DNA of 64,000 bases from Telmatactis stephensoni. Taxonomy: Eukaryota; Cnidaria; Anthozoa; Actiniaria; Isophelliidae. Shown piece by piece: positions 45,752 to 57,829 of the stretch. The notes beneath the pieces were generated by a model that saw only the letters and a program-made list of their open reading frames with translations, was not told where the DNA came from and did no database searches. Position 1 is the first letter of the stretch, and every line of letters begins with the position of its first letter. The stretch spans positions 558,001-622,000 of the forward strand of contig JALIZF010001888.1 of the NCBI GenBank assembly GCA_029948255.1. Direction: 5' to 3'. A program made the translations under genes and the position numbers.

Positions 45752-48700
45752 ATGGCGTCGCGTTCATCTCGAAGAGTCGTCACAGACGAAACAGAAGACC
45801 AAGATCTTAGCAAGGTCGAATTTGAAACTTCCGAAGAAGTAAAAGTCATCCCCACTTTTGATGCTTTGAATCTAAGAGAAGATTTAGTGCGAGGAATTTA
45901 TGCTTACGGTAAATTTTGCTGGTATATTTTTGCTGTTTTCAACACGTGAAATTAACTAAGAATACTTACTTACTTGAACCTTTTTGAAACTAGTTTGAGT
46001 TAAAACCTATGCTTTTTCCTCTTTTAAGGTTTTGAAAAACCATCTGCAATTCAACAACGTGCTATAAAGCCAATCATAAAGGGACGCGACGTAATTGCAC
46101 AGTAAGAAAGTTTGCTCAAGTTCTACGATCTGGCAGAAGATCAAATTTTTGTCCTAATAGTTCTTCGGTCATCTTTATATCCTAGGGCTCAGTCTGGTAC
46201 AGGAAAAACAGCAACATTTTCTATCTCCATTCTCCAATCAATCGATACACAGGTACAGAAGACTAAAGTATCTTTTGAGTATTTGAAAGTTAGTGAACTA
46301 ACAGATGTGTTCATCCATTTCTTGCAGCTAAGGGAAACTCAATGTCTTGTTCTTTCCCCAACGAGGGAGCTTGCTGGACAGATTCAGAAGGTAACCATTT
46401 GCTTAATTTTTTGATATTAAGGAATTTGATATTTAGTGTATACAGCACACAAATATTCCTAATGATTACATTTAATCAATAATTAGGAAAGGACTTTATA
46501 AAGGTTAAAACTGTTTCCTACAATTTTCAAGAATCTACAATCCCTCATGTCAATAAAATTCTAGATTTAGAGATGTACTTTACCACTTACAAGAACTGAG
46601 ATTTTAGAGGACCATGTACCCCCCCCCCCCCCCCCTACATTAGGATTCTAGAGGTGTCTGGAAAGGGGAGGTTCTTAAGGAAAAAATGTAGCGAGCCAAG
46701 AGTTAAATGGGAGCACTGTATTATGATAGTACTATAAGTAGCTTGTTAATTGTGAAAATGGAATGTGAGAATGCAATGAATGCAAGATGAGCTTTGATTA
46801 TGTTTTGTTTTAACAGGTCATTCTGGCTCTTGGTGATTATATGAGTGTACAATGTCATGCTTGTATTGGAGGAACAAACATTGGTGAAGACATTAGAAAG
46901 TTGGACTATGGTCAACATGTGGTTTCAGGAACTCCTGGCAGAGTATTTGGTGAGTCTCCCATGGCCACACTTAATAGAGCAGTTTTGAATGGCTGAAAAG
47001 ATCTGTGTGCTGCAGTGGGTCCCTAGCATTTGTTTGTTTGATAACACATCAATCGCTGACCAATAAAAGCAACAGGACATGGCATTACACAGACTTTTTC
47101 AGTCTTACAGACTTATTAAGAGTGTGGTAGGACCATATGGGTCACATGATGTGAAAACTTTTAAAGACCTCCAAATAATTTCAGATTGAATTTTGATCAT
47201 AATCTCATTTCTTCTTTGAAATTAAAATGATCTCACTTACATGTACATCATCATTGCACAGACTGCCCCAGTTGGTTTAGTTCACTGTAGATTAGCTCAT
47301 CATTAACTTGGCACTTATGTCTGCTTATATGTCACACCACAGATATGATCAGAAGAAGACATCTGCGAACAAGAGCAATCAAGATGTTAGTACTGGATGA
47401 ATCAGATGAAATGTTGAACAAAGGGTTTAAAGAACAGATTTATGATGTTTACAGATACCTTCCACCTGCTACCCAGGTATATGTTATTGAGCAATTCAAT
47501 TCTATTTTTAACTCATACTCATCTGGGGACATATTAGGATAACTTAGAAATACAATGTAGCTTTGTCCTATCTTCCTACACTTGTGATCTTGTTTGTTGT
47601 TCTCCAAAACTCTTACATTATAAATAAATATTTCTGAACAGTTACACAAAAGGATTGTGATATTGCTTGCTTATAAAGCTCATTATTCCACTGAATACTC
47701 TTCTCTTGATAGGTTGTATTGGTCAGTGCTACTCTTCCTCATGAAATACTGGAAATGACTTCAAAGTTTATGACAGATCCTGTCAGGATTCTTGTAAAAC
47801 GGTAAACCACTTTGGTCTGCATTGTGCTTGCATGATGTATAGTGTAAGAGATAAACTTATAATTAACATCACTTTGTAATAAGCTGAATTAATGCATTTT
47901 TTCTTTGCAGTGATGAATTGACTCTTGAAGGCATCAAGCAGTTCTTTGTTGCTGTAGAAAAGGAGGAATGGAAGTTTGACACACTTTGTGATTTGTATGA
48001 CACACTAACTATCACTCAGGCAGTGATCTTCTGCAACACAAAAAGAAAGGTACTTAGATACCAACAGTACAGTCTAGTAGTATGGCATTTACCTTCTTAG
48101 AAATTAACAAAATATTAATCTTACACTGAATATGAGACTCAAGATTTTGGAAATAAATTTCATTTCCTAATTGAGAGGAAGGTAAAAAAGAGAGCAAAAA
48201 CATGGTAGCTTGTACATGCACTTACATCTTTGTGGGTGGCATAGATAACTTTCAAAAATGGCTGCTTAGTACATGTGAATGAGGCCATGAAGGCCTTGTT
48301 ACCAGGAAATAAGCATGTCGATACTTCTATTGCTATCAAAGACGATGTGTTCCTCTTCCTTTTTTTTTTTTTTTTTTTCCAATAATTTTATTTATTTACA
48401 AATGACAGATTTTTTTTTACAATAATGATTTTAACAATGGAGTTCCTCATTCCTCTGGATGTGTTCCTCTTCCTTTTCAAAGATCCTATTCTCTGTGCAT
48501 TTCGTAGGTTATACTTACTAGACTCATTTGATGCCATCATGATTTTGAAGGTCTTTCTAGGCTCGTTCTTGTGAACAATGAGCCAACCATTTTTGAAAGT
48601 CGTTTATGGCTATTTCATGTTTTGGCTTTGGCACATCAATGATCCTAGTCAAAAGTATGGGCATCCTAGGCCTGATTTCACAAGTGTGGAAGCAGAAACT

Positions 48701-49851
48701 TAAACAACATATTAAGATGCTGTGCTCATTGTATTCTTTCTGAAATGCAACACTGCGTCTGCACATTTTGCTTGCCCTCCTGCTTCTATCACTAATGAAA
48801 ATCAGGCCTTAGAGTTCTCTATAGCATGCTAAATAAGATATGTTTCTTGTTGACTTTTGTATTTGTTTACTTGACAATAGGTTGATTGGCTAACAGAGAA
48901 AATGAGAGAAGCAAACTTTACAGTGACATCCATGCATGGTGACATGCCACAGAAAGAAAGAGAGGCCATCATGAAGGACTTCAGGGCTGGACAAAGGTAA
49001 GTGCTATCAATATTCATTCTTGATTGCGGAGAGGTCAAAAAGGCTTTGCCCAATCCTGGATAACATGATGGTGGTGATGATGATGATGGTATTGATTTTT
49101 ATTGTAAAGGGTTATTGATAGATTATTCATTGATCTTTTTCCTTAGCCGAGTATTAATATCTACTGATGTCTGGGCGAGAGGCCTTGATGTTCAACAAGT
49201 TTCTCTGGTCATCAATTATGACTTGCCCAACAATCGTGAATTGTACATCCACCGGTAAGATCCATAAAAATTATAGTTTAAGTGTGCCAAAGCTATACCA
49301 CATACTGATCATGTTGCCATCTCTTTTTAGTATTGGACGATCAGGCCGTTTTGGACGAAAAGGTGTTGCAATCAATTTTGTAAAATCTGATGACATCAGG
49401 ATTTTACGAGATATTGAACAGTATTACAGTACACAGATTGATGAAATGCCAATGAATGGTGAGCTGAAATTCGATTTCTATGAACCTTTGTTACTGAATA
49501 TTATGTCCAACCATTTAGTTGAACCAGCTGGCCAGCATGTCATGAGCCATGACCAATCCTAAGAAATAAGGTGTACCATTAAGAATTAGTGATGTTGGTT
49601 GGTTGGTTCTGCTAAATTGAAAATGCCCTCAGTATATGGAAGGCCAAAACAAATTTTTTAATAGGATTTTAAACTTTTATTTTTGCCCCAACATACTTGA
49701 ATAACATTAATCCCACATACTTGAATAACTGATAGAATGCCATGGGACAGGAATTTTGACAATATAAAAATCGGGTTTCACAGCATTGTATATAAAATTT
49801 CTAAACTTAACTAACTGCAAATTTTTATTTTTAGTGGCTGACTTGATCTAG
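45752..49851 (+). CDS. EIF4A3: eIF4A-III DEAD-box RNA helicase (exon junction complex core)
   Basis: The RNA clamp of the exon junction complex, nuclear and shuttling. Twelve exons with consistent phases give 407 aa, close to the usual 400-411: 45752-45908, 46029-46101, 46186-46252, 46328-46390, 46817-46949, 47343-47476, 47713-47801, 47911-48049, 48881-48996, 49147-49254, 49331-49458, 49835-49851. Motifs in order: N-terminal [11 protein letters not shown] motif [10 protein letters not shown], motif [20 protein letters not shown], motif II DESD (in place of DEAD), motif [17 protein letters not shown] and HRIGRSGR. The last exon codes only VADLI, the normal end. DESD is also known from plant eIF4A-III, so it need not impair function. 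If the last intron is retained, the tail becomes a 35-residue unrelated peptide. Confidence 0.97.
48244..48605. mobile_element. Foldback MITE in an EIF4A3 intron
   Basis: ATAACTTTCAAAAATGGCTG and CAACCATTTTTGAAAGTCGT are the paired ends. GATGTGTTCCTCTTCCTTTT occurs twice around a T-run at 48361-48378. Same family as 31705-31948. It expands intron 8 of the gene. Confidence 0.8.
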
Positions 49852-49968
49852 AGAGAAGAAACCATCAGCACAAACATGTACATGTACAACACACCTTGTT
49901 TCCACTGCGTTTGTAGATTACCAGATTAGTGAACAGCAAATTCTTCCACTATGGCTTTCAGTGTCTAT

Positions 49969-50252
49969 TCAAGGGAGCACAGCAGTCTGTTTTAGTCGGC
50001 TGGCTGTTGTTGTTGAGTTGCCATCTTTTTTTAGGTCCATCTGCTGACAGTGCAGGCGCAGCATTCTGAAAATCCCTACGTAATCCCGCGCCTGCATTTC
50101 TTGCTAACAGCGGAGTACAATAGCGCCCGTGCTTACATTTGTCAGCGAATTAGACCTAAAAAAAAGATGGCGACTCAACGAACGCTAACAATAACAAACA
50201 ACAGACTACGAATGCTAATAATAACAAACAACAGACTGCTGTGCTCCCTTGG
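49969..50252. mobile_element. Foldback MITE between EIF4A3 and RSPH4/6
   Basis: AAGGGAGCACAGCAGTCTGT and ACAGACTGCTGTGCTCCCTT pair perfectly. Further in, GCCATCTTTTTTTAGGTC pairs with GACCTAAAAAAAAGATGGC. Located downstream of the EIF4A3 stop codon. Confidence 0.9.
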
Positions 50253-50755
50253 TCTATTGATATACTACATACTTGGAGTCCTGTACAGTTGATTTTGATA
50301 ATTTTTGTTTAACTGTTAGATTTTAATAATTTTAACCTTTGTCTTTCCATTACAATTTTTTTATGCTGGATAGTGTTTTGTTTTATATATACCAACATGT
50401 ACAGGGTTTCAAAGGAAACAGTAATCTAAGATAACACATTTATTATGTTCAGTATTGGAACAGATTAAAACAGATTTTGTCAACCAAATTCAGTTGTGTT
50501 ATTTGTCTAAAATATTTTAACAGGTTTTTTACTACTCTACCATGACCACAAATAATAACTCAAAAACAAAAATTGGTTATGCAGACTTTACTAGAAATAC
50601 TTGTACTCGACCATTACATTATTCTGGTTTTACAAGGATGGACGACAACCATACAATGACCAGATACACAGTAAAACAGAAGAACACCATATTTACAGAA
50701 ATATATTTACATTATTTTATTGACGGTAAAAAGCTAGGGCTGTGCTTCAACTATA

Positions 50756-53700
50756 TTAATCATCATCATCTTCATCATCATCCTCCTCTTCCTCCATTTC
50801 TTGTGCTTCTAAAGCCTCTTGCTGGGCTGCTTTTAGAGCCTTTTCTTCTTCTACTGATGGGTCATCTGCCTCGGTGATTTCTGGTCCACTTGGGTATTCT
50901 TCTTGTGGTGCAGGGGGTGGTGGAGGACTGTAGTTGTCCGCCATGTACTTTTGTCCATATCCAATGTACACATTCTCAAATTTCCTTTAGTAAATGAAGT
51001 GATATGCTTTAGCTAATCAACAACCAAACTCCATGATAACATTGATAATTAACATACAAGTTAATCTATGTTTTGATTGCTTATCCACAATCGGGAAGGC
51101 ATTGATCAACCATAAAACAGTCTCGTGCTTGCAAGTGGTGGTTGAAAACATGCCCAGCAGATATGATGATGTTGATATTGCCCCTACCTCTCAACAGCAA
51201 ATGCATGTGCACCAGGCCAAAGGTTTGAATGTATGATTGCAATAGAATATTGTGGCACCAGGGTAGATGACTTGTTGGCAGTCCATGGTGGCATACCATC
51301 AACCTCTGCAAATGATCATACTCTGTGTAAGACTATATAATTAGATAATGATTATAAGAAACTGAACCAATAAGTCAGTCTGTTGTCTCTCAGTTGGGTT
51401 TCCTGCAGTGTTTGTTATACACTAATGCCATTTCTGGAATCCATCCAAGTAAGAGTCACATACCATTATCTTCAGAGAGTGGTGTCAGTAATGGAGGACC
51501 AGTTTCAGGTTCAGGTTCATCTGGTTCTTCTCTTTCCTCATCTTCTTCCTCTTCTTCAAATTCTTCCTCTTCTGTTCTCTTTATTGATGGATTAAACCAT
51601 GAACAGCGACCCTGTAAAAATAATATTCATTTGAATTTGTTTTGATGAAGCTCTAGGTTCTCCTGGCACAGTTATGTAAATTCTGAGGGGGGAAAATCTG
51701 CTTTTGGATTGAGAGTACTTTCACATTCTTACAATGATGACCCTATTTTTATTTCCATCCATTTTTTCTCAATTGGCGCCATATGAGCTAGTCTATCCTT
51801 ATTCAGTGAAAAAAATGATATAAAGTATTGCCAAAGCTACTAAAATGATCTGAAGCTGACCTGTGGAAGTATGTATTGTACATGATGTACCCAGTTAGCA
51901 CAAGATGGTTCAACCATGTCATTGACTGACAGTCCTTCAAATTCTTGGTTCACAACAAATGTATCACGCACTAAAACAAAAACAAAAAATCATTGTTAAA
52001 GCTGTTGGTATTATCAAAATATCAAATTTTGATATTACTAGTACTCTCCAAAATAAGTGGGTTCCAAATAATCTGAAGTTTGTTTTGAACTTCTGAAGTT
52101 TAAGTCATACAGTATTTACTTCATTAGCAAACTTCAAACTTAATTCCCACCCAAATTCAGAAATTTGTTCTTCTTAAGGTAGCTCGGTCTAGTTTTTTTC
52201 GCGGTCAACTAGCGACGTTTAAACAGCCGTAGCTCCCGCTCCAGAGCGTCTTTTGCCAAGATCTTTTCACACTTGTCTAGATATAGAATGAAGTTTTTAA
52301 AAAAGTATATTTTATTGAAATCCGTTTTATTTTAGTGAAGAAATCATTATGTCGTCTTCTTTACTTAAAGCTCATTTTCGAGAAAAATCGGTCTAAACTT
52401 TTAGAGCCACATATCCTACGGTAAAGTTGTTAGCTAGGTCTACATTCTGAGGCAGTGTCAAAAAAATCGTACTCATAGTTTTTGAATAAAAACGGTTTTA
52501 TTTTTTTGTATACAAAAATTCATATGTTTTGTACTATTTACGATAACAACCCACTCTGACAAGATACAACAAAATCCTTGCTCCCAGTTATTGCCAAGTC
52601 TAAGTTCTACACTTTCTGTGATTTTCAATAGATTCGGCCAAGACAATGATTTTTAAGAGTGGTACAAGTCATGTTATATTTTTGTTCATTTTCTCGCAAA
52701 ACCTGAAATTTTTGCTTCTGAACGCGCTAATCAAAAAATCGTCGATGAATTTTCTTGTAATTTCCGCTATTAATTATTCAGAATATGTCCAATTATGGTT
52801 CCACATTGGTAATCGAAAGAATACCACTAAGGTGCTCAAATAAAATTTCAAACTTAGGTATATTTGCATTTGCTTCTGCCGCGGCTGTTTTGCTGAAGCA
52901 GTGTTGATTTCGCCGTGTAGTTTGAGTCACACATATTTGCATGCTTTTTCTGTTGTCACATTACGCACATGCTGATCGACCGTGCGGAAATATTCAATTC
53001 GGCGACAGGCTCACAAGTTTGCATATTGACAGTTTTTTGACAAAATATCAGCTTGTCTTTTGCGGCGGTGGTTATATGCCTTCTTCAACATTTTCTTTCC
53101 ACAACAGCAATTTTACTAAGACTTCTGTCGTCGAATTGAATATTTCCGCACGGTCGATCAGCACGTGCGTAATGTAACAACAGAAAAAGCATGCAAATAT
53201 GTGTGACTCAAACTACACCGGCGGCGAAATCAGCACTGCTTCAGCAAAACAGCCGCGGCAGAAGCAAATGCAAATATACCTAAGTTTGAAATTTTATTTG
53301 AGCACCTTAGAGGTATTCTTTCGATTACCAACGTGGAACCATAATTGGACATATTCTGAACAATTAATAGCGGAAATTACAAGAAAATTCATCGACGATT
53401 TTTTTGATTAGCGCGTTCAGAAGCAAAAATTTCAGGTTTTGCGAGAAAATGAACAAAAATATTACATGACTTGTACCACTCTTAAAAATCATTGTCTCGG
53501 CCGAATCTATTGAAAATCACAGAAAGTGTAGAACTTAGACTTGGCAATAACTGGGAGCAAGGATTTTGTTGTATCTTGTCAGAGTGGGTTGTTATCGTAA
53601 ATAGTACAAAACATATGAATTTTTGTATACAAAAAAATAAAACCGTTTTTATTCAAAAACTATGAGTACGATTTTTTTGACACTGCCTCAGAATGTAGAC

Positions 53701-56700
53701 CTAGCTAACAACTTTACCGTAGGATATGTGGCTCTAAAAGTTTAGACCGATTTTTCTCGAAAATGAGCTTTAAGTAAAGAAGACGACATAATGATTTCTT
53801 CACTAAAATAAAACGGATTTCAATAAAATATACTTTTTTAAAAACTTCATTCTATATCTAGACAAGCGTGAAAAGATCTTGGCAAAAGACGCTCTGGAGC
53901 GGGAGCTACGGCTGTTTAAACGTCGCTAGTTGACCGTGAAAAAAACTAGACCGAGCTACCTTAACCACTGCAGTATTTACCTGCTCCTTCTTCCTCCTCT
54001 TCTTCCTCTTCTTCAAACATATAGTACCCCAAGGGGCTCACATGTGAAGTGGCAGATATTCTAGCAATTTGTGCCCTTAAATATTCTGCCTCATTTCCTG
54101 GGAATGGAGGATAGCTAACAACCTACAAATTGAGAATAAAACATGAGCTACCTGTAACAACTTGTAACTTGAAACAACTTGGATGGGCCAGCAGTATAAG
54201 TCTTACCCTGCGAGCAGAGTCCCCCTTATTAGAAGGTAAGGGGGACTCTGCTCACAGGGTATATAAGTCTTACCGGTGAATCTAAATTTCCTGTGAAAAA
54301 TTTCCTGATTTGTCGAGCTACAACAAGTTGTGCAGGAGTAACCTGTGGTAGTCTAACCCAAGGTTTGCCAGCTAAGAATAGATAAAGACACAAATTTATA
54401 ATAAATAATATTTCACAAGTTTATTGCTTACTTATCTGATCAAAATTGTACTAATGAAAAGATGTTAGGATTGATATTAGTGGAACTCCTTGTTATCAAT
54501 ACTATCTTTCTTTAAATCCTTTACCGTCATTGCAAACAAAGTATGCTTTCTTGTTGCATCCAATTCTGTTCTCTTCAGTAGGAATCACAGGTGGAGGCTT
54601 GAATTCTGTTCTTGGAACATCATCTTCTTCAACATCAAAATCCCCTGCAAAATGAAGAATCCAATAATTACCATACACACACAAATTTTTGGAAACTCGA
54701 ATTGGGAATTAACTGCAAGATGCCTGTAATTATAAGTACTAAATTTTCATGTATATTCTCTGGTGGAGATTCACATAATGGTCATTTGTTGGATACCAGC
54801 TGAAGGTAGTGTAGTGAGATTTAGTCAAACCAGTGGTTTTCATCAGCAAATTGAAATGCAGCAATAAAGTACATTGTGTAGTTCCTGAAAATATCCATAC
54901 CCCCACCAAGGAGGTAAATTGTAAATGCCCCCCCCCCCCCTATCCTCTGAAACTTCCATTTTTCTTCCATACAAACTCTGTAATTTTGTTCTTTCTCTGA
55001 TCCCCTCCCCTCCAGAATTACAAAATCCCTCCGTGGTGGGGGTATGAATATTTTATGGAACTGTCACACTGTATGTAATGTTGCATATATGACATACCTT
55101 CTTTAATGATGTCTACAGCACCATCTGCATTTGCCTCCTGAATAAAAAAAGTTCATCACTTAGACTAAAGTGGCAATTAATCTGATCTTTCAGTCATTTT
55201 TTTTGTATTAATATAATAAAGATACCTCTTTTTCAGTATGTCCCTCCACACGTTCTTCCTCTTCTACATCTAAAGGGTCTTCTCCTTCATGAAACTCTAC
55301 CTCAGCAATGATGTAATTTGCTTGTAAACCCAACATTTTACCTGAGTGTGTAAGTCAGTTACAATGTAAGTGATAAAAGTTCAGCTCAAAGATCTTTCAA
55401 TATTATTCTAATTTATATTTTACATACTTACAGAATTAAAGGAAAAGGTAGAAGTTACAATAACTCAAGTTTGATGCTCTTGTTCTTGATGATCACCATT
55501 AAACTGAAGAGCTAACCTGCACTGGTGTTTATAGTGGTTTGAAGTCATTGCATATTCTCATGCCTACACTTAAATGTCACTTCAGTCCTTTTGTTTAACA
55601 AGCTTTCCTTATCCACATATCTCAAAATAGACATTTTCTCAGCAAGGCATAGACTGCAATGTTTTAGCACAGTTTAGCTCTTCAGTTTATAAATCTGATG
55701 ATCACCAACAAGAGCATGAGACTCAAGTTATTGTAACTTCTACCTTTTTCTTCTGTAAATATGTAAATGTAATTTAAGATTTACTCCAAGTGTATAGTCG
55801 AACATTATTTTTCTTGGCTGTGCTGCAAGTATTATCTAGTACAGTCACTAGTATCATTCTAAATGAAAATTCAGGGCTTGACTTTTCTCTTGTGGGACCC
55901 CTTAAATTATAAATTGATTGTTTAAGCTCAAACCTACCCCAGAAACGGCAACTTCTGATTGGATAACTGTCGACTAACTTTTTCAAAGCCAAGAATATTC
56001 TGAATGTTTCTTCTCTACTCAACCCTACTCCAGCTTGTTCAAAGTAGTTAGCAAGTTCCATCAGATCTGGTAAGGGACTTTCTTGTTCTTCATCCAGTTC
56101 TGCTTCAGGCTCCATAAATGATAGATTTGGTTTTTGCTGTAGAAAAGCAGTTTTTTGGAAACTATAAAATCATATTTGATAAAGTGGATTGAAGGACTGT
56201 GCAAAAATTACTACAGCACATGGCATTGGAGTAATTTTTGTATGCGTGGGAATTAATCATGCCATTACCATGTTAGAGCCATTTCAGGTCTATAAAAATA
56301 GAAACATTCTAAATCCTTCCTGATCACCATACCATTTTCCCAGTCACACAAAAACCATTCTAGTAGGAATAAGAGTAGTGAGATGTTCTGGGTTAACTTG
56401 TCATCATGTAAATTCTCCTTTCTTTGATCTTTGCTGAGATCAAGAGACCATAAATACTAAGAGAGTGGAACTCAGTATTGATGTCTCGGTGCAATGTTTG
56501 TGGTGACTAAGGCTATTTTTAGTAATTTTGCCATAGCTCAAGGATCTCAAACAACAGAATTTGATTTTTGACATGAGCAAGGATGGGACCATTTGCTTTC
56601 GACATTTGAATTATACTATTTAAGAGCCTTAATTGTGTGCACAATGGTGAAATTACTAAAAATAATCGTCAAATACTGAGTTTCGCTCTCTTATTATTAT

Positions 56701-57468
56701 GGTCTATTGCTGAGATATTTTCACAGTCCTCCAAAATCTGGTCAAGTGTTATCACAGCACATTTTATGTGACTAGTTTTTCACAGCTACACATAATATGT
56801 TCTTTTCAGTACAGTAAGTACAATAATTAGTTATTAAGATTTGGGATTTTTGCTGAAAAGTCTGTTCCTTCTGCATACCTCAAATAATGTTTGTTGACTT
56901 CTTGCAAGGAGTACCTCTGTTGAATCATCTTGTTGGTCCTTGTAAATGATTTCAAAGATGAGTGAGAGGGAATGACACAAATAAGAATGGAACAGAAGGG
57001 ATGTCTGAAATACCTGTATTGTATCGAATGATGGTTTAAAAGTTGATCTTTTACTGTCTCTAACAAAGTCTTCTAATAAATCTGCAATAAGTTTAATAAA
57101 AAAGATTTTTTAGCAATCTTGTTTATAAGATGTAAGCTTAGAAGACTTTACTTACTCAAGTAAAATAGGTTATGAGTCTACAAACATACCTGCAGCATTT
57201 TCTGGCTTTTCTTTTAGAAGTTTTGTTAATATACTAGATAGATTATCAAAACTAAAAAACAAAGATATGGATAAAAAGTATCAGCAAGCGTTTATAAAGA
57301 ATTAAGTCTGTAAGAAATTAAGTTACGGTGTCGAAATTCAATTCAGCCATTTTTGAAAACCTACACATTTAGATTCGAATGTGTGCTTGATTTTAGCAAA
57401 TACGCCTTGCAATTATTGAAATCTGTGTCCAGCTCTTCTTGTGATATCTCTACTGATCCTTCAGACAT
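50756..57468 (-). CDS. RSPH4A: Radial spoke head protein 4/6 (axonemal)
   Basis: A component of the radial spoke head of motile cilia and flagella. Thirteen exons with agreeing phases give 517 aa: 57365-57468, 57190-57251, 57014-57081, 55938-56136, 55226-55341, 55098-55137, 54525-54644, 54274-54371, 53981-54122, 51861-51970, 51464-51611, 51188-51305, 50756-50984. Recognisable blocks: [139 protein letters not shown] and [11 protein letters not shown]. It ends in a long Glu/Asp tail, as family members do. RSPH4A and RSPH6A are vertebrate duplicates, so this is their common invertebrate type. A poly(A) signal AATAAA lies on the minus strand at 50716-50721. It shares a promoter region with SAV1. 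Confidence 0.95.
52178..53960. mobile_element. 1.78-kb foldback element flanked by TTAA
   Basis: An almost perfect palindrome. The outer ends GGTAGCTCGGTCTAGTTTTT (52178) and its complement (ending 53960) continue inward for about 825 bp per arm, to GATCGACCGTGCGGAAATAT (52976) and its complement (ending about 53158). The loop is only about 125 bp. TTAA flanks both sides (52174-52177, 53961-53964), a target site typical of piggyBac-like elements. It has no coding frame of note. It makes up most of the 2,010-bp intron between RSPH4/6 exons 9 and 10. Confidence 0.92.
54204..54261. mobile_element. 58-bp hairpin insert at an RSPH4/6 splice donor
   Basis: TACCCTGCGAGCAGAGTCCC pairs with GGGACTCTGCTCACAGGGTA. 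The 13-mer TATAAGTCTTACC occurs on both sides (54195-54207 and 54262-54274). On the gene strand it reads GGTAAGACTTATA, the 5' splice site of exon 54274-54371. Confidence 0.85.
54876..55065. mobile_element. Foldback MITE in an RSPH4/6 intron
   Basis: AGTTCCTGAAAATATCCATA and the CCCCCACCA that follows pair with TGGTGGGGGTATGAATATTT and TATGGAACT. The core contains a C-run at 54929-54940. Confidence 0.8.
55429..55757. mobile_element. Foldback MITE in an RSPH4/6 intron
   Basis: GGTAGAAGTTACAATAACTC (about 55447) pairs with GAGTTATTGTAACTTCTACC-like sequence near 55725-55744. A second matched pair, GATGATCACCA / TGATGATCACCAAC, lies inside. Confidence 0.8.
56443..56706. mobile_element. Foldback MITE in an RSPH4/6 intron (family of 18266-18553)
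   Basis: AGAGACCATAAATACTAAGA and TCTTATTATTATGGTCT are the ends. The internal GGCTATTTTTAGTAATTTTG and AAATTACTAAAAATAAT match the 18.3-kb member. Confidence 0.85.
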
Positions 57469-57829
57469 GTTTTATCAAAGTTTACACGCCGATTTTCGCC
57501 TCTAAAATCAAGAATTCTGCATCGTCTTTGCCAAATATACCTTGGTTTGTTCTCACTATGGCAACAGACTATTGACTCGCTCTTTCAATCGATAATTCAC
57601 CGGAGAGTATTCTCGAATTTGATTGGTTATTTTGGTATTCGAAAAACATTCGTGGTCAGATCGTTCATCGGAATTTGTTCGTTAAGAATTCGATCGGAGT
57701 TGTAAATATTGTCATTCAATCGAACAGAAGTCAAGATTCTTGTCATTTCCAACGAGTTTTTGGCTGTCGATAGTTCGGAATGTGGATATATTTCTACGTG
57801 TCCACGAGGGATATCGTGTGATAATAACA
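57469..57829. promoter_or_regulatory. Shared (bidirectional) promoter region of RSPH4/6 and SAV1
   Basis: The two start codons face away from each other across 361 bp, so both 5' UTRs and core promoters must lie here unless distal non-coding exons exist. I see no clear TATA box. AATCGATAATTCACC and inverted CCAAT-like words (GATTGGTTATT, TCATTCAATCG) are present. The promoter role is inferred from arrangement only. Confidence 0.6.

Noticed and set aside
52646..53411. Small frames inside the 1.78-kb palindrome
   Set aside because: No conserved motif, and each is mirrored in the opposite arm.
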